Below, one piece after another: positions 35,082 to 44,129 of a stretch of DNA of 64,000 nucleotides (the stretch's first letter is position 1; every line of letters starts with the position of its first letter). Below the pieces are notes generated by a model. The model was given only the letters and a program-made list of their open reading frames with translations. It ran no database searches and was not told the origin of the DNA. A program made the position numbers and the translations under genes. The stretch lies in the NCBI RefSeq assembly GCF_900230255.1, contig NZ_OCNJ01000004.1, positions 248,001-312,000 on the forward strand, written 5' to 3'. This DNA is from Caenispirillum bisanense (GTDB lineage: Bacteria > Pseudomonadota > Alphaproteobacteria > Rhodospirillales > Rhodospirillaceae).

Positions 35082-36767
35082 TCAGCCGCCCTGGCCGACG
35101 GCGTCCAGCACGGTGAGGAAGGTTTCCACCACCTGCGGGTCGAACTGCTTGCCCGACTGGTCGCGCAGATACTCGATGGCGAGGTCGCGCGGCCACGGGT
35201 CCTTGTAAGGCCGGGCACTGGTCAGGGCGTCGAACACGTCCACCACCGCGACGATGCGGGCCGCCAGCGGGATCTCCTGCCCCTTGAGGCCGAGCGGATA
35301 GCCGCCGCCGTCCCACCGCTCGTGGTGGCCGCTGGCGATGTCGGCGCCGAGCGACAGGTAGCTGGAGCCGTCCACCAGCCTAGCGGCGCGCTTGAGGATG
35401 GTGCCGCCGGCGGCGGCGTGCTCGCGCATCACCAGCCATTCCTCGGGCGTCAGCTTGCCCGGCTTCTGCAGGATGGCGTCGGGCACCGAAACCTTGCCGA
35501 CGTCGTGCAGGATGGACGCCATGCCGACCTGCTCGATGAACAGGTCGTCGATCTGGTCGGTGTAGATGCCGTCCGACCGCAGGCGGCGCGCCACCGCCTC
35601 GGTCATGCGCTCGACGCGCAGCACGTGCTCGCCGGTATCGGTGTCCTTGTGTTCGGCCAGGTCGGCCAGCGCCACCACCGTCGCCTGATGGGCCCGGCGC
35701 AGCTGTTCATAGAGGTAGAGGTTGTCGAACCCGACCGACACCTTGCCGCAGAACACCTCCACCAGCTGTTCGTCCAGCGCCGTCAGGGTGCGGCCGGTCT
35801 GCAGGTAGGCGACCACCTCGCGGCCGTTGGGGGTGTTGATGTAGAGCACCATGTGGTCGTCGCGGTAGACGTGCGCCTTGGCGGCCAGCGCCTCGGCGAT
35901 GGCGGCGACCACCGGGTCGTCGGCGTGTTCGGCGAGCGGGCGGTCGGCGACGCCCTCGTAGACGCCGGCGCCGGCCAGGATGAATACCTCCTCCGCCGCC
36001 TCGCCGCGCGAGCCCGGCCGGCCGCGCTGGGCGCAGACGATGCCCGAGACCGGCGTGCCGAGCACCGCCGACAGCTGGGTCAGCACGCCCGAGGCGAACA
36101 GCGTCATGCTGCGGGCCTGCAGCAGGCTGGAGCTGGCGTCGATGATCTTGCGCAGGCCCTGGCGGCTCATCTCCAGCGCCAGGATGTCCTCGTAGGAGCG
36201 CAGCGCCGCCACCAGGGTGGTGAACAGCTTCTGCGAGGTCAGCTCGGTCTTGGCCTTATAGTCGTTGATGTCGTAGGCGAGGATGACGTCGCGCTCCGGC
36301 GCCTGGCCCGGCTGGCCGGTGCGCAGGATGATGCGCACCGCGCGGTTGCCCAGGTCGCCGCGGATGTGGCGGACGAGCTGCAGGCCGGCGTCGTCGGTTT
36401 CCATCACCACGTCGAGCAGCACCACCGCGATGTCGCGGCGCGCCGCCAGGATCTCGCGCGCCTCCCGCGCCGAATGGGCCGAGAGCAGCCTGACGGAGCG
36501 CCCTTTGAAGCGCACGTCCGACAGCACCATGGCGGTCACCGCGTGCACTTCCGGCTCGTCGTCGACCACCAGCACGACCCAGGCATCGCCGGGCAGCGCC
36601 GCCGCCGCCGGCAGCGCCGCGCCGCCCGTGCCGGGGCGACTGCCGGATTCCGACGCGGCGGCCGGGGCGTCGTCGTCGACCAGGAAGTCTTCGTCGTCGA
36701 ACAGCATCTCGTCGTCGTTCATGCCATCCTCCCGCGTGCCGCCGCCGTCCGTGTGGGATCCCGCCAT
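35082..36767 (-). CDS. Response regulator with DUF3369 and HD-GYP phosphodiesterase domains
   Basis: A 561-residue signalling protein: a receiver domain with Asp119 in LLDVVMETDD, a DUF3369 region (INDYKAKTELTSQKLFTTLVAAL onwards), and a C-terminal HD-GYP domain with HD at 421-422 (ILHDVGK) and GYP at 489-491 (HHERWDGGGYP). HD-GYP domains of this type degrade cyclic di-GMP. The start is ATG 36767, three bases after the kinase stop with GGAGG upstream; ATG 36722 with its own GGAGG is an alternative. It forms a two-gene operon with the PAS kinase, very likely its cognate partner. Confidence 0.9.
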   Translation of the reverse strand: MAGSHTDGGGTREDGMNDDEMLFDDEDFLVDDDAPAAASESGSRPGTGGAALPAAAALPGDAWVVLVVDDEPEVHAVTAMVLSDVRFKGRSVRLLSAHSAREAREILAARRDIAVVLLDVVMETDDAGLQLVRHIRGDLGNRAVRIILRTGQPGQAPERDVILAYDINDYKAKTELTSQKLFTTLVAALRSYEDILALEMSRQGLRKIIDASSSLLQARSMTLFASGVLTQLSAVLGTPVSGIVCAQRGRPGSRGEAAEEVFILAGAGVYEGVADRPLAEHADDPVVAAIAEALAAKAHVYRDDHMVLYINTPNGREVVAYLQTGRTLTALDEQLVEVFCGKVSVGFDNLYLYEQLRRAHQATVVALADLAEHKDTDTGEHVLRVERMTEAVARRLRSDGIYTDQIDDLFIEQVGMASILHDVGKVSVPDAILQKPGKLTPEEWLVMREHAAAGGTILKRAARLVDGSSYLSLGADIASGHHERWDGGGYPLGLKGQEIPLAARIVAVVDVFDALTSARPYKDPWPRDLAIEYLRDQSGKQFDPQVVETFLTVLDAVGQGG

Positions 36768-36770
36768 GCC

Positions 36771-39173
36771 TCAGGCCTCCGCCGGGAAGCGGACGGTGAA
36801 CGTCGTCCCCGCCCCCGGTTTGCTGTCGACGTCGACCGTGCCCTTGAGCGTCTGACGCACGATGTTGAACACGATGTTGAGCCCGAGCCCCGACCCGCCG
36901 CTGCCGCGCCGGGTGGTGAAGAAGGGCTCGAAGACCTTGCCCAGGTGGTCGGGCGGGATGCCGCAGCCGTCGTCGGCATAGACCAGCACCACCTGCGCCC
37001 CCTCCTGCCGCGCCGTCACCGTCATGCGGCCCGCCGTGCCGCCGTCGTCGGGCCAGGCGTGGACCAGCGAGTTCATGACGAAGTTGGTCAGCACCTGCGA
37101 CAGCGGCCCCGGGTAGCTGTCCACCTGGATGCCGGCCGGGATGTCCGTCGTCACCCGGTGCGGCGTGCGCTTCAGGCGGGGGCCGAGGGACAGCAGCACC
37201 TCCTCCACGTAGGTCTTGAGGTCGAAGCGGCGGCGTTCCTCGCTGGTCTGGTCGACGGCCACCTGCTTGAAGCTCTGGATCAGGTTGGCGGCCCGCGTCG
37301 ACGACCCGAGGATGAGGTCGGCCGCCTGCGTCGCGGTGGCGAGATAGGTCTCGAAGTCCGACCGCCGGACCTTGCCGCTCTCGAACACGCGGCGCAGCTC
37401 CACGGTCTTTTCCTGCAGGTGGGTCGCCGTGGTGACGGTGATGCCGACGGGCGTGTTGATCTCGTGCGCCACGCCCGCCACCAGCCCGCCGAGGGAGGCC
37501 ATCTTCTCGGCCTCCACGAGGCTCTTCTGGGTCGCCTGCAGGTCGGCGAGGGCCTGTTCCGCCCTCTCCTTGGCGGCGTGCAGGTCGGCGCTCATGCGGC
37601 GGCGCTCGGTAATGTCGGCGGCGGTCACCAGCATGGCGTCGCGGCCCTGGTAGGTGAAGGCGTGCGCCGACAGCAGCACCCAGCGCCGCTCGCGGGTGCC
37701 GATGGTGTGCCACTCGACCTCGAAGTCGTCCACCACGCGGTCGCGGCGCACCCGCTCCACCAGCCGGCGGCGGTCCTCGGGGTCGACGTAGAGCTCGATG
37801 GCGTTGCCGCCGACGGGCGCGCCGACGCACAGGCCGTAGTCTTCCTGGGCGTGGGTATTGACGTAGTAGATGGTGCTGTCGATGGTGGACGACACGATGA
37901 TGGGCAGCGGGATCGCTTCCAGGATGTCGCTGATGGCGCGTTCCTGCTTGCGGCGCTCGGTCACGTCGGTGAAGGTGCGGATGAAGCCGCCGTCGGGCAG
38001 CGCCGTGGTGCGCGCCTCCAGGATCACGCCGCCCGGCCGCCGCGTCTCGTAGACGGTGCCGTGGCGGCGGCTCTGCGGGCTGAGGGCGCGGGCGCGCACC
38101 TGATCCCACGGCACGTCCAGGTCGCCGCGGTCGTGCAGGAAGCGCAGCACCGCCTCCACCGTATAGCCCGGCTGGCAGGCGTCGTCGGGCAGGTCGAACA
38201 GGGCGCGGAAGCGCTGGTTGAAGGCCACCATGCAGCCGTCGGCGTCGGCCATGTAGAGGCCCTGCTCCATGTGCTCGATGGTGGCCGCCAGAATGCTGCG
38301 CTCGCGCTCGATGCGGGCTTCCGCCGCCTTCATCTCGCCGATGTCGCCGACCGAGCCGGTAAGGCGCACGGCGCGGCCGGCGTCGCGCCGCAGGGCGATG
38401 CCGTGCTGGCGCACCCAGCTCCAGGCCCCCGCGCCGGTGCGGAAGCGGTACTCGCAGACGAAGCGCTCCGTCTCGCCGCGCAGGTGCCGCACATGGGCGG
38501 CGCGATAGGCCGGATAGTCGTCGGGGTGGATGCGCGCCGCCCAGGCGTGCGGCGACATTTCATCGGAGGCGAGGCCGAAGATTTCCCGCGCTCGCTGGGA
38601 GAAGAAGATGCGGTCGGTCTCGATGTCCCAGTCGTAGATGCCTTCGTTGGTGGAGCGCAGGGCGAGGGCGTAGCGCTCCAGGCTGCGCCGCGCCTCGGCG
38701 TAGGAGGCGGAGGCGGCGTCGCGGCTGTCGGACAGCACCAGCGTCGCGCTGCCGCCGCGCACCGAGGCGGCGAGCGTCAGCGGCACCAGGTCGCCGCCGA
38801 CGGTGCGGCCGGTGGCGACGCAGCGCCCGACGGCGGCGGTGCGGCCGAGCCATTGCGCCATGTCGCGCTCGCCGGCTTCCACCAGCAGGGCGGCCAGCGG
38901 CAGCCCGCGCACGGGGCGGCCGAACAGCGTGTCGGCGGCGGCGTTGGCCCAGGTGACGGTGCCGGTGGCGACGGCGACGGCCAGCACCGGCTGCACCAGC
39001 GCCTCGCCCAGCAGGGCGGGATCGAGCACCGGCGTGGTGCCGGCCTCGGGCGCGTCCTGTGGACCGGCCGGCGGTTCTGCGGCGGTCGCAACGGCCTGCG
39101 CGTCCGCACCCCCGGAGGGCACGGGCGGGGCCGCCGGACGCGCGCGTGTCTCCGCGAGCGTCGAATGCGGCAT
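36771..39173 (-). CDS. Cytosolic PAS-repeat sensor histidine kinase
   Basis: An 800-residue kinase without a membrane segment. An Ala/Pro-rich start is followed by about four PAS/PAC modules (one with ALRSTNEGIYDWDIETDRIFF, another with ITERRRMSADL at its end), a HisKA-type dimerisation domain with His570 (LVAGVAHEINTPVG) and an HATPase_c domain (DDGCGIPPDHLGKVFEPFFTT, GGSGLGLNIV). I chose ATG 39173, preceded by GGGAGGAA; the open frame runs another 340 bases upstream without family features. Coupled to the downstream receiver/HD-GYP gene, so it probably controls cyclic di-GMP breakdown in response to a cytoplasmic cue. Confidence 0.88.
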   Translation of the reverse strand: MPHSTLAETRARPAAPPVPSGGADAQAVATAAEPPAGPQDAPEAGTTPVLDPALLGEALVQPVLAVAVATGTVTWANAAADTLFGRPVRGLPLAALLVEAGERDMAQWLGRTAAVGRCVATGRTVGGDLVPLTLAASVRGGSATLVLSDSRDAASASYAEARRSLERYALALRSTNEGIYDWDIETDRIFFSQRAREIFGLASDEMSPHAWAARIHPDDYPAYRAAHVRHLRGETERFVCEYRFRTGAGAWSWVRQHGIALRRDAGRAVRLTGSVGDIGEMKAAEARIERERSILAATIEHMEQGLYMADADGCMVAFNQRFRALFDLPDDACQPGYTVEAVLRFLHDRGDLDVPWDQVRARALSPQSRRHGTVYETRRPGGVILEARTTALPDGGFIRTFTDVTERRKQERAISDILEAIPLPIIVSSTIDSTIYYVNTHAQEDYGLCVGAPVGGNAIELYVDPEDRRRLVERVRRDRVVDDFEVEWHTIGTRERRWVLLSAHAFTYQGRDAMLVTAADITERRRMSADLHAAKERAEQALADLQATQKSLVEAEKMASLGGLVAGVAHEINTPVGITVTTATHLQEKTVELRRVFESGKVRRSDFETYLATATQAADLILGSSTRAANLIQSFKQVAVDQTSEERRRFDLKTYVEEVLLSLGPRLKRTPHRVTTDIPAGIQVDSYPGPLSQVLTNFVMNSLVHAWPDDGGTAGRMTVTARQEGAQVVLVYADDGCGIPPDHLGKVFEPFFTTRRGSGGSGLGLNIVFNIVRQTLKGTVDVDSKPGAGTTFTVRFPAEA

Positions 39174-39408
39174 GTGATGGTCTTCCTCCCTGCGTCGCAT
39201 GTCGGTCGCTCTTGTGGCGTACTCGACATCCCCGTTAGCATAGACAAGGGGAGCCTTCCGTGCCAACCGGATATTTCGCGGCCAGCGCGCATCTCGGACT
39301 GTTTCATGCCTCGCACGCGCGTCGGCCTGGAATTTTATCTTTACCCACCGCGCAAAATCTCCAACCCTCGCAATAAGGGATTGCGACGACCACGGGGAGG
39401 CGCAAGGG

Positions 39409-40179
39409 GTGTCGCACTGGGGAAGACGGTGGGCGGCGCTCGCCGCCGGGGTGGCCATGCTGGCGGCGACCGTGCCTGTCGCGGCGGCGGAGCAGGTGCG
39501 ACTCGGCACCACGCCCTGGCCGCCCTACATCGGCGCCGACCTTCCGGGCCTCGGCGCCACGGCGCAGGTGGTGGGCTCGGCGCTGGCCGCCGCGGGCGCC
39601 GAGCTGGTGCCCGTGTTCCAGCCGGCGGTGGACATCGAGAGCGGCTTCGGCGACCGCGACATCGACGGCATCTTCCCCGTCTACACCACCCGCATGCGGG
39701 AGCGCGTCTGCCTGATGAGCGGCCAGATCGGCTCGAGCCCCCTCGGGTTCGCCGAACGCCTGGACCATCCGCTGACCTGGACGCGGCTGGAGGATCTGGC
39801 GCCCTACACCCTCGGCGTCGTGCGCAACTACGCCAACACGGACTCCTTCGACCGCCTGGTGACGCGCGGCGTGCTGCAGGTGGTGCGGGCGTCCGACGAT
39901 ACGCAGAACCTGCAGAACCTGCTGGACGGCCGCATCGACCTCGCCGTCATCGACCGCAACGTCATGGAATGGCTGCTGCGCCGTGATCCGGCCCTGAGCG
40001 GTCGCCTCAACGCGGTGCGCTTCAACCCGCGCCCCATCGCCGAGCGCCCGCTCTACGCCTGCTTCCGCAACGACGCCGCCGGGCGCGCCAAGCGCGACCG
40101 CCTCAACGCCGGCCTCGCCGCCATCGACGGGCCGCTGATGACGGCCGACTGGTTCCGCCGGATGATCGCCGCGCCTTAG
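39409..40179 (+). CDS. Periplasmic solute-binding protein (family 3)
   Basis: A 256-residue protein with a signal peptide (cut near VAAAEQ) and a type II periplasmic binding fold (VRLGTTPWPPYIGADL, IDGIFPVYTTRMRER, YTLGVVRNYANTDSF, RIDLAVIDRNVMEWLL). No ABC permease or ATPase is adjacent, so it may be an orphan binding protein, possibly the sensor for a signalling system rather than a transporter. GTG 39409 has GGGAGG upstream; no better ATG exists. It is divergent from the PAS kinase operon, separated by 235 bases containing an AT-rich promoter zone. Confidence 0.82.
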   Translation: MSHWGRRWAALAAGVAMLAATVPVAAAEQVRLGTTPWPPYIGADLPGLGATAQVVGSALAAAGAELVPVFQPAVDIESGFGDRDIDGIFPVYTTRMRERVCLMSGQIGSSPLGFAERLDHPLTWTRLEDLAPYTLGVVRNYANTDSFDRLVTRGVLQVVRASDDTQNLQNLLDGRIDLAVIDRNVMEWLLRRDPALSGRLNAVRFNPRPIAERPLYACFRNDAAGRAKRDRLNAGLAAIDGPLMTADWFRRMIAAP

Positions 40180-40220
40180 CTTTTGTTGGCGGTTTCCTGT
40201 TTCGGTCGTCCGGACCCGCG

Positions 40221-40742
40221 CTAGGCGGCGTCCTCGTCGTCCTCATCGCCCGGACCGGCTTCCACCAGCGCCAGCAGGCGGCGGGTGGCGGTGGCGTCGG
40301 TGGGGTCCAGCGCGATCACCTGCGCCAGCGCCGCCTTGCCTTCCTCCACCGCGCCGCTGCGCACGCAGACGTAGCCGTAGGCCTTGAGGGCGAAGAGGAA
40401 GAAGCGCGGCTCCGCCTCGATCTCGTCGAACCGGGCGTCACCCGGCCGGACGTCGCGCCAATCGGCGGGCAGGTTGAGGGCGCGTGCCGAGTCGCGGACG
40501 CAGGCCAGCGCATAGGGCGCCGCCGCCGCCAGATCCGTCCGGTAGAAGTGATACTTGTAGCGGGCCAGCAGCACCGCCCGGTGCCCCGGCGCCAGCGCGG
40601 CCGCGGCGTCCAGCGCCGCCTCGGCCGCCGGCGGATCGGCCCACGCCGCCGCTGCGACGTGCAGCGCCCGCTCCGCCGCCGCCGGCAAATCCCCACCGTA
40701 GTATCGGCGGTCGAACCACGAGTCGTCTGTGATGGCCGTCAT
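40221..40742 (-). CDS. Helical TPR-like protein of unknown function
   Basis: A 173-residue, mostly helical soluble protein with two or three TPR-like helix pairs (for example WADPPAAEAALDAAAALAPGHRAVLLARYKYHF and SGAVEEGKAALAQVIALDPTDATATRRLLAL). The start DDSWFDRRYYGGDLPAAAERAL gives an aromatic-rich N-terminus. Acidic C-terminal tail. No named family recognised; some diazotrophs have similar TPR proteins near nif genes, but I cannot claim that here. I prefer ATG 40742 to the in-frame GTG at 40754. It is transcribed away from the small RNA locus. Confidence 0.6.
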   Translation of the reverse strand: MTAITDDSWFDRRYYGGDLPAAAERALHVAAAAWADPPAAEAALDAAAALAPGHRAVLLARYKYHFYRTDLAAAAPYALACVRDSARALNLPADWRDVRPGDARFDEIEAEPRFFLFALKAYGYVCVRSGAVEEGKAALAQVIALDPTDATATRRLLALVEAGPGDEDDEDAA

Positions 40743-40812
40743 GATCGCCCCCACGAATACCGCCGCCCAGTACTATACATTTGGCACCTAAGCGCCATCA
40801 TACCCCGTGACC

Positions 40813-40840
40813 TTCGACCACCCCTGTCCGCGCGTATAAA
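40813..40840 (+). promoter_or_regulatory. Promoter of the small RNA
   Basis: TTCGAC (40813-40818) and TATAAA (40835-40840) are 16 bases apart, the best promoter-like pair in this intergenic gap, placing a start near 40846-40848. Confidence 0.55.
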
Positions 40841-40845
40841 AAGAC

Positions 40846-41056
40846 ACCGGTACCAGGGGACCGCAGCGACCTCCCGACGCATCGTTTACCACGATTGGGC
40901 TGGAAGGTGCGGTCGATCGGACTTACTCTAAGTTCAAGAGGGAGCCAGACCCGTCGCAGCGGTGTCCCTGCCGACCCCCAAAGTTCCGCCGCGCCGGGTT
41001 TCGCATGCCACCGTAGTCCCCGAGGCGGTGGTATGCGACTCCCTCTCTTTTTTCGC
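40846..41056 (+). ncRNA. Candidate structured small RNA (possibly 6S-like)
   Basis: A roughly 210-nt transcription unit with its own promoter and terminator and no coding frame. CAGGG (40854-40858) pairs with CCCTG (40966-40970), ACCGC (40860-40864) with GCGGT (40958-40962), GCGA (40866-40869) with TCGC (40954-40957), and CTCCC (40871-40875) with GGGAG (40940-40944), making one long interrupted helix that closes a central region with smaller hairpins (ATCGT/ACGAT at 40881-40895; ACTTA/TAAGT at 40921-40933). A long double helix with a central bubble is the general shape of 6S RNA, but I cannot confirm that identity. It lies convergent to recR. Confidence 0.6.
41001..41053 (+). terminator. Intrinsic terminator of the small RNA
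   Basis: TCGCATGCCACCG (41001-41013) pairs with CGGTGGTATGCGA (41026-41038), one G-U pair, then TTTTTT at 41048-41053. The orientation is plus, so it cannot end recR. Confidence 0.85.
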
Positions 41057-41074
41057 TTTTTCTAATACGATTGG

Positions 41075-41668
41075 TCAGACCGGCCGGCGCGCGTTCAGCG
41101 CCGCCAGCAGGGTTCCGTCGTCCAGGTAATCCAGCTCGCCACCCACCGGCACGCCCTGCGCCAGACCGGACACCGCGACCTCGCACTCGGCCAGGGCGTC
41201 GGCGATGTAATGGGCGGTGGTCTGGCCGTCGACCGTCGCCGGCAGGGCGAGGATGACTTCCGTCACGTCCGGCGACCGCGCCCGCTCCACCAGCCGCGCC
41301 ACCGCCAGGTCTTCCGGCCCGACCCCGTCCAGCGCCGACAACAACCCGCCGAGCACCTGATAGCGGCCGCGGAAGGCCGCCGTGCGCTCCAGCGCCCACA
41401 GGTCGGACACGTCCTGCACCACGCACAGCAGCGACCCGTCGCGCCGCACGTCGCGGCACACGGCGCAAGGGTCCTGGGTGTCGTAGTTGCCGCAGACGGA
41501 ACAGGTGCGCACCGACTCCGCCACCGCCGTCAGCGCATCGGCGAGCGGCAGCAGCAGGCCGTCGCGCCGCTTCACCAGCGCCAGCGCCGCCCGCCGGGCC
41601 GACCGCGGGCCCAGGCCCGGCAGGCGGGCGAGCAGTTGGATCAGGCGCTCGATCTCGGGTCCGACCAC
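41075..41668 (-). CDS. recR: Recombination mediator RecR
   Basis: RecR works with RecF and RecO to load RecA on gapped DNA. The 197-residue product has an N-terminal helix-hairpin-helix ([20 protein letters not shown]), a zinc finger ([16 protein letters not shown]) and a Toprim domain ([29 protein letters not shown]). The gene order dnaX-ybaB-recR is nearly universal in bacteria and supports the call. The stop lies 12 bases after the convergent small RNA's terminator region. Confidence 0.97.
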   Translation of the reverse strand: MVGPEIERLIQLLARLPGLGPRSARRAALALVKRRDGLLLPLADALTAVAESVRTCSVCGNYDTQDPCAVCRDVRRDGSLLCVVQDVSDLWALERTAAFRGRYQVLGGLLSALDGVGPEDLAVARLVERARSPDVTEVILALPATVDGQTTAHYIADALAECEVAVSGLAQGVPVGGELDYLDDGTLLAALNARRPV

Positions 41669-41693
41669 GGGCGGCGGCTCTGCGCGCGGCGGC

Positions 41694-42017
41694 TCAGAAC
41701 GGGAACTTCATGCCGGGCGGCAGCTGCAGGCCGCCGGTGACCTTCTGCATCTCGTCCTGCATGGTCGCCTCGACCTTGGCCTTGGCGTCGTTGTGGGCGG
41801 CGACGATGAGGTCTTCCAGCATTTCCACGTCGTTGGGATCGACGATGGACTTGTCGATGGTCACCTTCTTCATCTCGCCCTTGCCGTTGAGCGTGACGCC
41901 GACCATGCCGCCGCCGGCCGCACCGCTGACCTCGACGGTGCCGAGCTTTTCCTGCATCTCCGCCATCTTGGCCTGCATCTGCTGGGCCTGCTTCATCAAC
42001 TGGCCGAGGTTCTTCAT
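41694..42017 (-). CDS. ybaB: Nucleoid-associated YbaB/EbfC protein
   Basis: A 107-residue DNA-binding protein, dimeric in the family. [21 protein letters not shown] is the characteristic N-terminal helix, followed by [20 protein letters not shown]. The start overlaps the dnaX stop (ATGA, 42014-42017), giving translational coupling. Confidence 0.95.
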   Translation of the reverse strand: MKNLGQLMKQAQQMQAKMAEMQEKLGTVEVSGAAGGGMVGVTLNGKGEMKKVTIDKSIVDPNDVEMLEDLIVAAHNDAKAKVEATMQDEMQKVTGGLQLPPGMKFPF

Positions 42018-43849
42018 GCGTCGTCGTCTCCGGATGTGTCGATCAGGCTGTCTTCCAGGACCGGGGCGGCCTCGTCGGCCTCCACGTCCTGCTTCTTCTT
42101 CGGGCGCACCATGCCGATGTGGGCGTCGGGGAAGGCGCGCAGCAGCGCCTGCACCAGCGGATCGGCCGAGACGGTGCCGCGCGTCTGTTCGCGCAAGGTG
42201 GGCTCGCCGGGCTCCGTCGTGTTGACGGTGACCATCCAGCGCGCTTCGGTGGCGTCGAGCAGGAACTTGCCGATGCGCTGGGCGAGGTCGGCCGGCACGC
42301 CGGGCTGCGGGCGGAACTCGAAACGCGGCGGCGTCGCGGCGGCGTCGAAGCGCACCAGGTGGACGCTCGCCTCCAGGTATCCGGCCAGCACGTTCTCGCG
42401 CTTTTCCTTCAGCAGCGCCACCACTTCGGGGAAGCTCTGCGGCAGCACCGGCGGGGGCGGCGCCATGACGGGCGGCTCGGCGTGCGGCGGGGCTGCCCAC
42501 GGCAGGTCGTCGACGGCGAGGTTGGCGCTCGGCGCCGCCGCCGGCGCGGCGGGCGCATGCACCACCGGCGGACGACCGCCGCCGCCGCCACCGGGCATGT
42601 AGCCGCCGCCTCCCCCACCACCGCCGCCACCGGGGGCGGGCGGCTGGGGCGGCTGCGCCTGCTGCTGCGCCGACAGCTTCTCCACCACCTCGGCCGGGCT
42701 CGGCAGGTGGGCGGCATAGGTCAGGCGGATGACCGCCATCTCCACCGCCTGCAGCGGCGAGGGGGCGGAGCGGGCCTCGTTCAGACCCTTCAGCAGCATC
42801 TGCCAGGCGCGGGTGAGCACCGCCATGTGCAGGCGGGTCGCCATGTCCTTGCCGCGCACCCGTTCCGATTCGCCGGCCATGGGATCGTCGGCGCCGTCGG
42901 GCGCGATCTTCAGGCGGGTGAGCCAGTGGGTCAGTTCCAGCATGTCCTGCAGGATGACCGTCGGGTCGGCGCCGGCCGCGTACTGGTCGGCGATGAGCGC
43001 CAGCGCGCGCGACACGTCGCCCGACATGGCGGCGTCGAACATGTCGAACACCACGGCGCGGTCGGCGAGGCCCAGCATGTCGCGCACCTGGGCTTCCGTC
43101 ACCGTGCCGCCGCCGTGGGCGATGGCCTGGTCGAGCAGCGACAGCCCGTCGCGCACCGAACCGTCGGCGGCCCGGGCGACCATGGCGAGCGCCGCCGGCT
43201 CGATCTGCGCCCCTTCCTGCTCGGCGATGCCGGCGAAGTGGGCGGCCAGCGTCTCCGCCTCCACCCGCCGCAAGTCGAAGCGCTGGCAGCGCGACAGCAC
43301 CGTCACCGGCACCTTGCGGATTTCCGTGGTGGCGAAGATGAACTTCACATGCTCCGGCGGCTCTTCCAGCGTCTTCAGGAGCGCGTTGAAGGCCGCCGTC
43401 GACAGCATGTGGACTTCGTCGACGATGTAGATCTTGTAGCGCGCGCTGGTCGGGCGGTAGCGCACGCCGTCGAGGATCTCGCGGATGTCGTTGACGCCGG
43501 TGCGGGAGGCGGCGTCCATCTCCAGCACGTCGACGTGACGGTCTTCGGAAATAGCCGTGCAATGCTGGCACACGCCGCAGGGCGTGACCGTCGGTCCGCC
43601 GCGGCCGTCGGGGCCGATGCAGTTGAGCGCGCGGGCGATGATGCGGGCGGTGGTGGTCTTGCCGACGCCGCGCACGCCCGTCAGCACATAGGCCTGCGCC
43701 AGCCGGCCGGAGGCAATGGCGTTGGACAGCGTGCGCACCAGCGCGTCCTGCCCGATCAGCGTCGAGAAGTCGCGGGGACGATACTTGCGTGCGAGAACGC
43801 GGTAGGCCGCCGGGGCGGGATTGGTCTCTGGCAGAGAAGTGTCTGTCAT
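42014..43849 (-). CDS. dnaX: DNA polymerase III subunits gamma and tau
   Basis: The clamp-loader ATPase of the replisome. The 611-residue product begins [28 protein letters not shown], with Walker [10 protein letters not shown], the zinc module (CIGPDGRGG...CGVCQHC) and [21 protein letters not shown]. The central linker is a run of Pro and Gly ([18 protein letters not shown]). No A-rich frameshift site like that of E. coli is visible, so a separate short gamma form is not evident. ATG 43849 is chosen; a longer frame upstream would overlap the SRP RNA. Confidence 0.97.
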   Translation of the reverse strand: MTDTSLPETNPAPAAYRVLARKYRPRDFSTLIGQDALVRTLSNAIASGRLAQAYVLTGVRGVGKTTTARIIARALNCIGPDGRGGPTVTPCGVCQHCTAISEDRHVDVLEMDAASRTGVNDIREILDGVRYRPTSARYKIYIVDEVHMLSTAAFNALLKTLEEPPEHVKFIFATTEIRKVPVTVLSRCQRFDLRRVEAETLAAHFAGIAEQEGAQIEPAALAMVARAADGSVRDGLSLLDQAIAHGGGTVTEAQVRDMLGLADRAVVFDMFDAAMSGDVSRALALIADQYAAGADPTVILQDMLELTHWLTRLKIAPDGADDPMAGESERVRGKDMATRLHMAVLTRAWQMLLKGLNEARSAPSPLQAVEMAVIRLTYAAHLPSPAEVVEKLSAQQQAQPPQPPAPGGGGGGGGGGYMPGGGGGGRPPVVHAPAAPAAAPSANLAVDDLPWAAPPHAEPPVMAPPPPVLPQSFPEVVALLKEKRENVLAGYLEASVHLVRFDAAATPPRFEFRPQPGVPADLAQRIGKFLLDATEARWMVTVNTTEPGEPTLREQTRGTVSADPLVQALLRAFPDAHIGMVRPKKKQDVEADEAAPVLEDSLIDTSGDDDA

Positions 43850-43880
43850 CGCCGCCGGCCGGAACCGCTGGAGGAAGGGT

Positions 43881-43976
43881 GGAAGACTGGTCGGCGACCC
43901 GGACCGAAACTCGTTACGGCTGCTTCCTTCCGGACCTGACCGGGTTGGCGAGGAGCCCGTCCACCGCCAGCCTTCC
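43881..43976 (-). ncRNA. ffs: Signal recognition particle 4.5S RNA
   Basis: The minus strand carries GGTCAGGTCCGGAAGGAAGC followed by AGCC, the conserved SRP RNA apical-loop sequence that binds Ffh. The ends GGAAGGCTGG (43976 downward) and CCAGTCTTCC pair nearly perfectly to close the rod, giving a length of about 96 nt. A -10 element TATAAC (43988-43983) lies six bases before the 5' end. The dnaX neighbour is typical for alphaproteobacteria. Confidence 0.93.
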
Positions 43977-43982
43977 GACGCG

Positions 43983-43988
43983 GTTATA
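43983..43988 (-). promoter_or_regulatory. -10 element of the SRP RNA gene
   Basis: TATAAC on the minus strand lies six bases upstream of the SRP RNA 5' end. A -35 is less clear (CATTGT at about 16 bases further upstream). Confidence 0.5.
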
Positions 43989-44129
43989 TCAGGAGGATGG
44001 GGGCACAATGCAAGTCCTTACGAAATTCTTGCACATACGCCGGACGATCGGCGCAGGAACATCCGGCGCGCCCAGGCGTTTGCACATCTGGCGATCGTCC
44101 GCCATCCGTCTGTTCGCTTTACGGTTTCC

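Noticed and set aside
35322-39986. Long plus-strand open frame opposite the PAS kinase and HD-GYP genes
   Set aside because: Antisense shadow of two well-supported genes; no recognisable domain.
42014-43849. Programmed frameshift in dnaX giving a separate gamma subunit
   Set aside because: No A-AAA-AAG type slippery sequence is present in this GC-rich gene.
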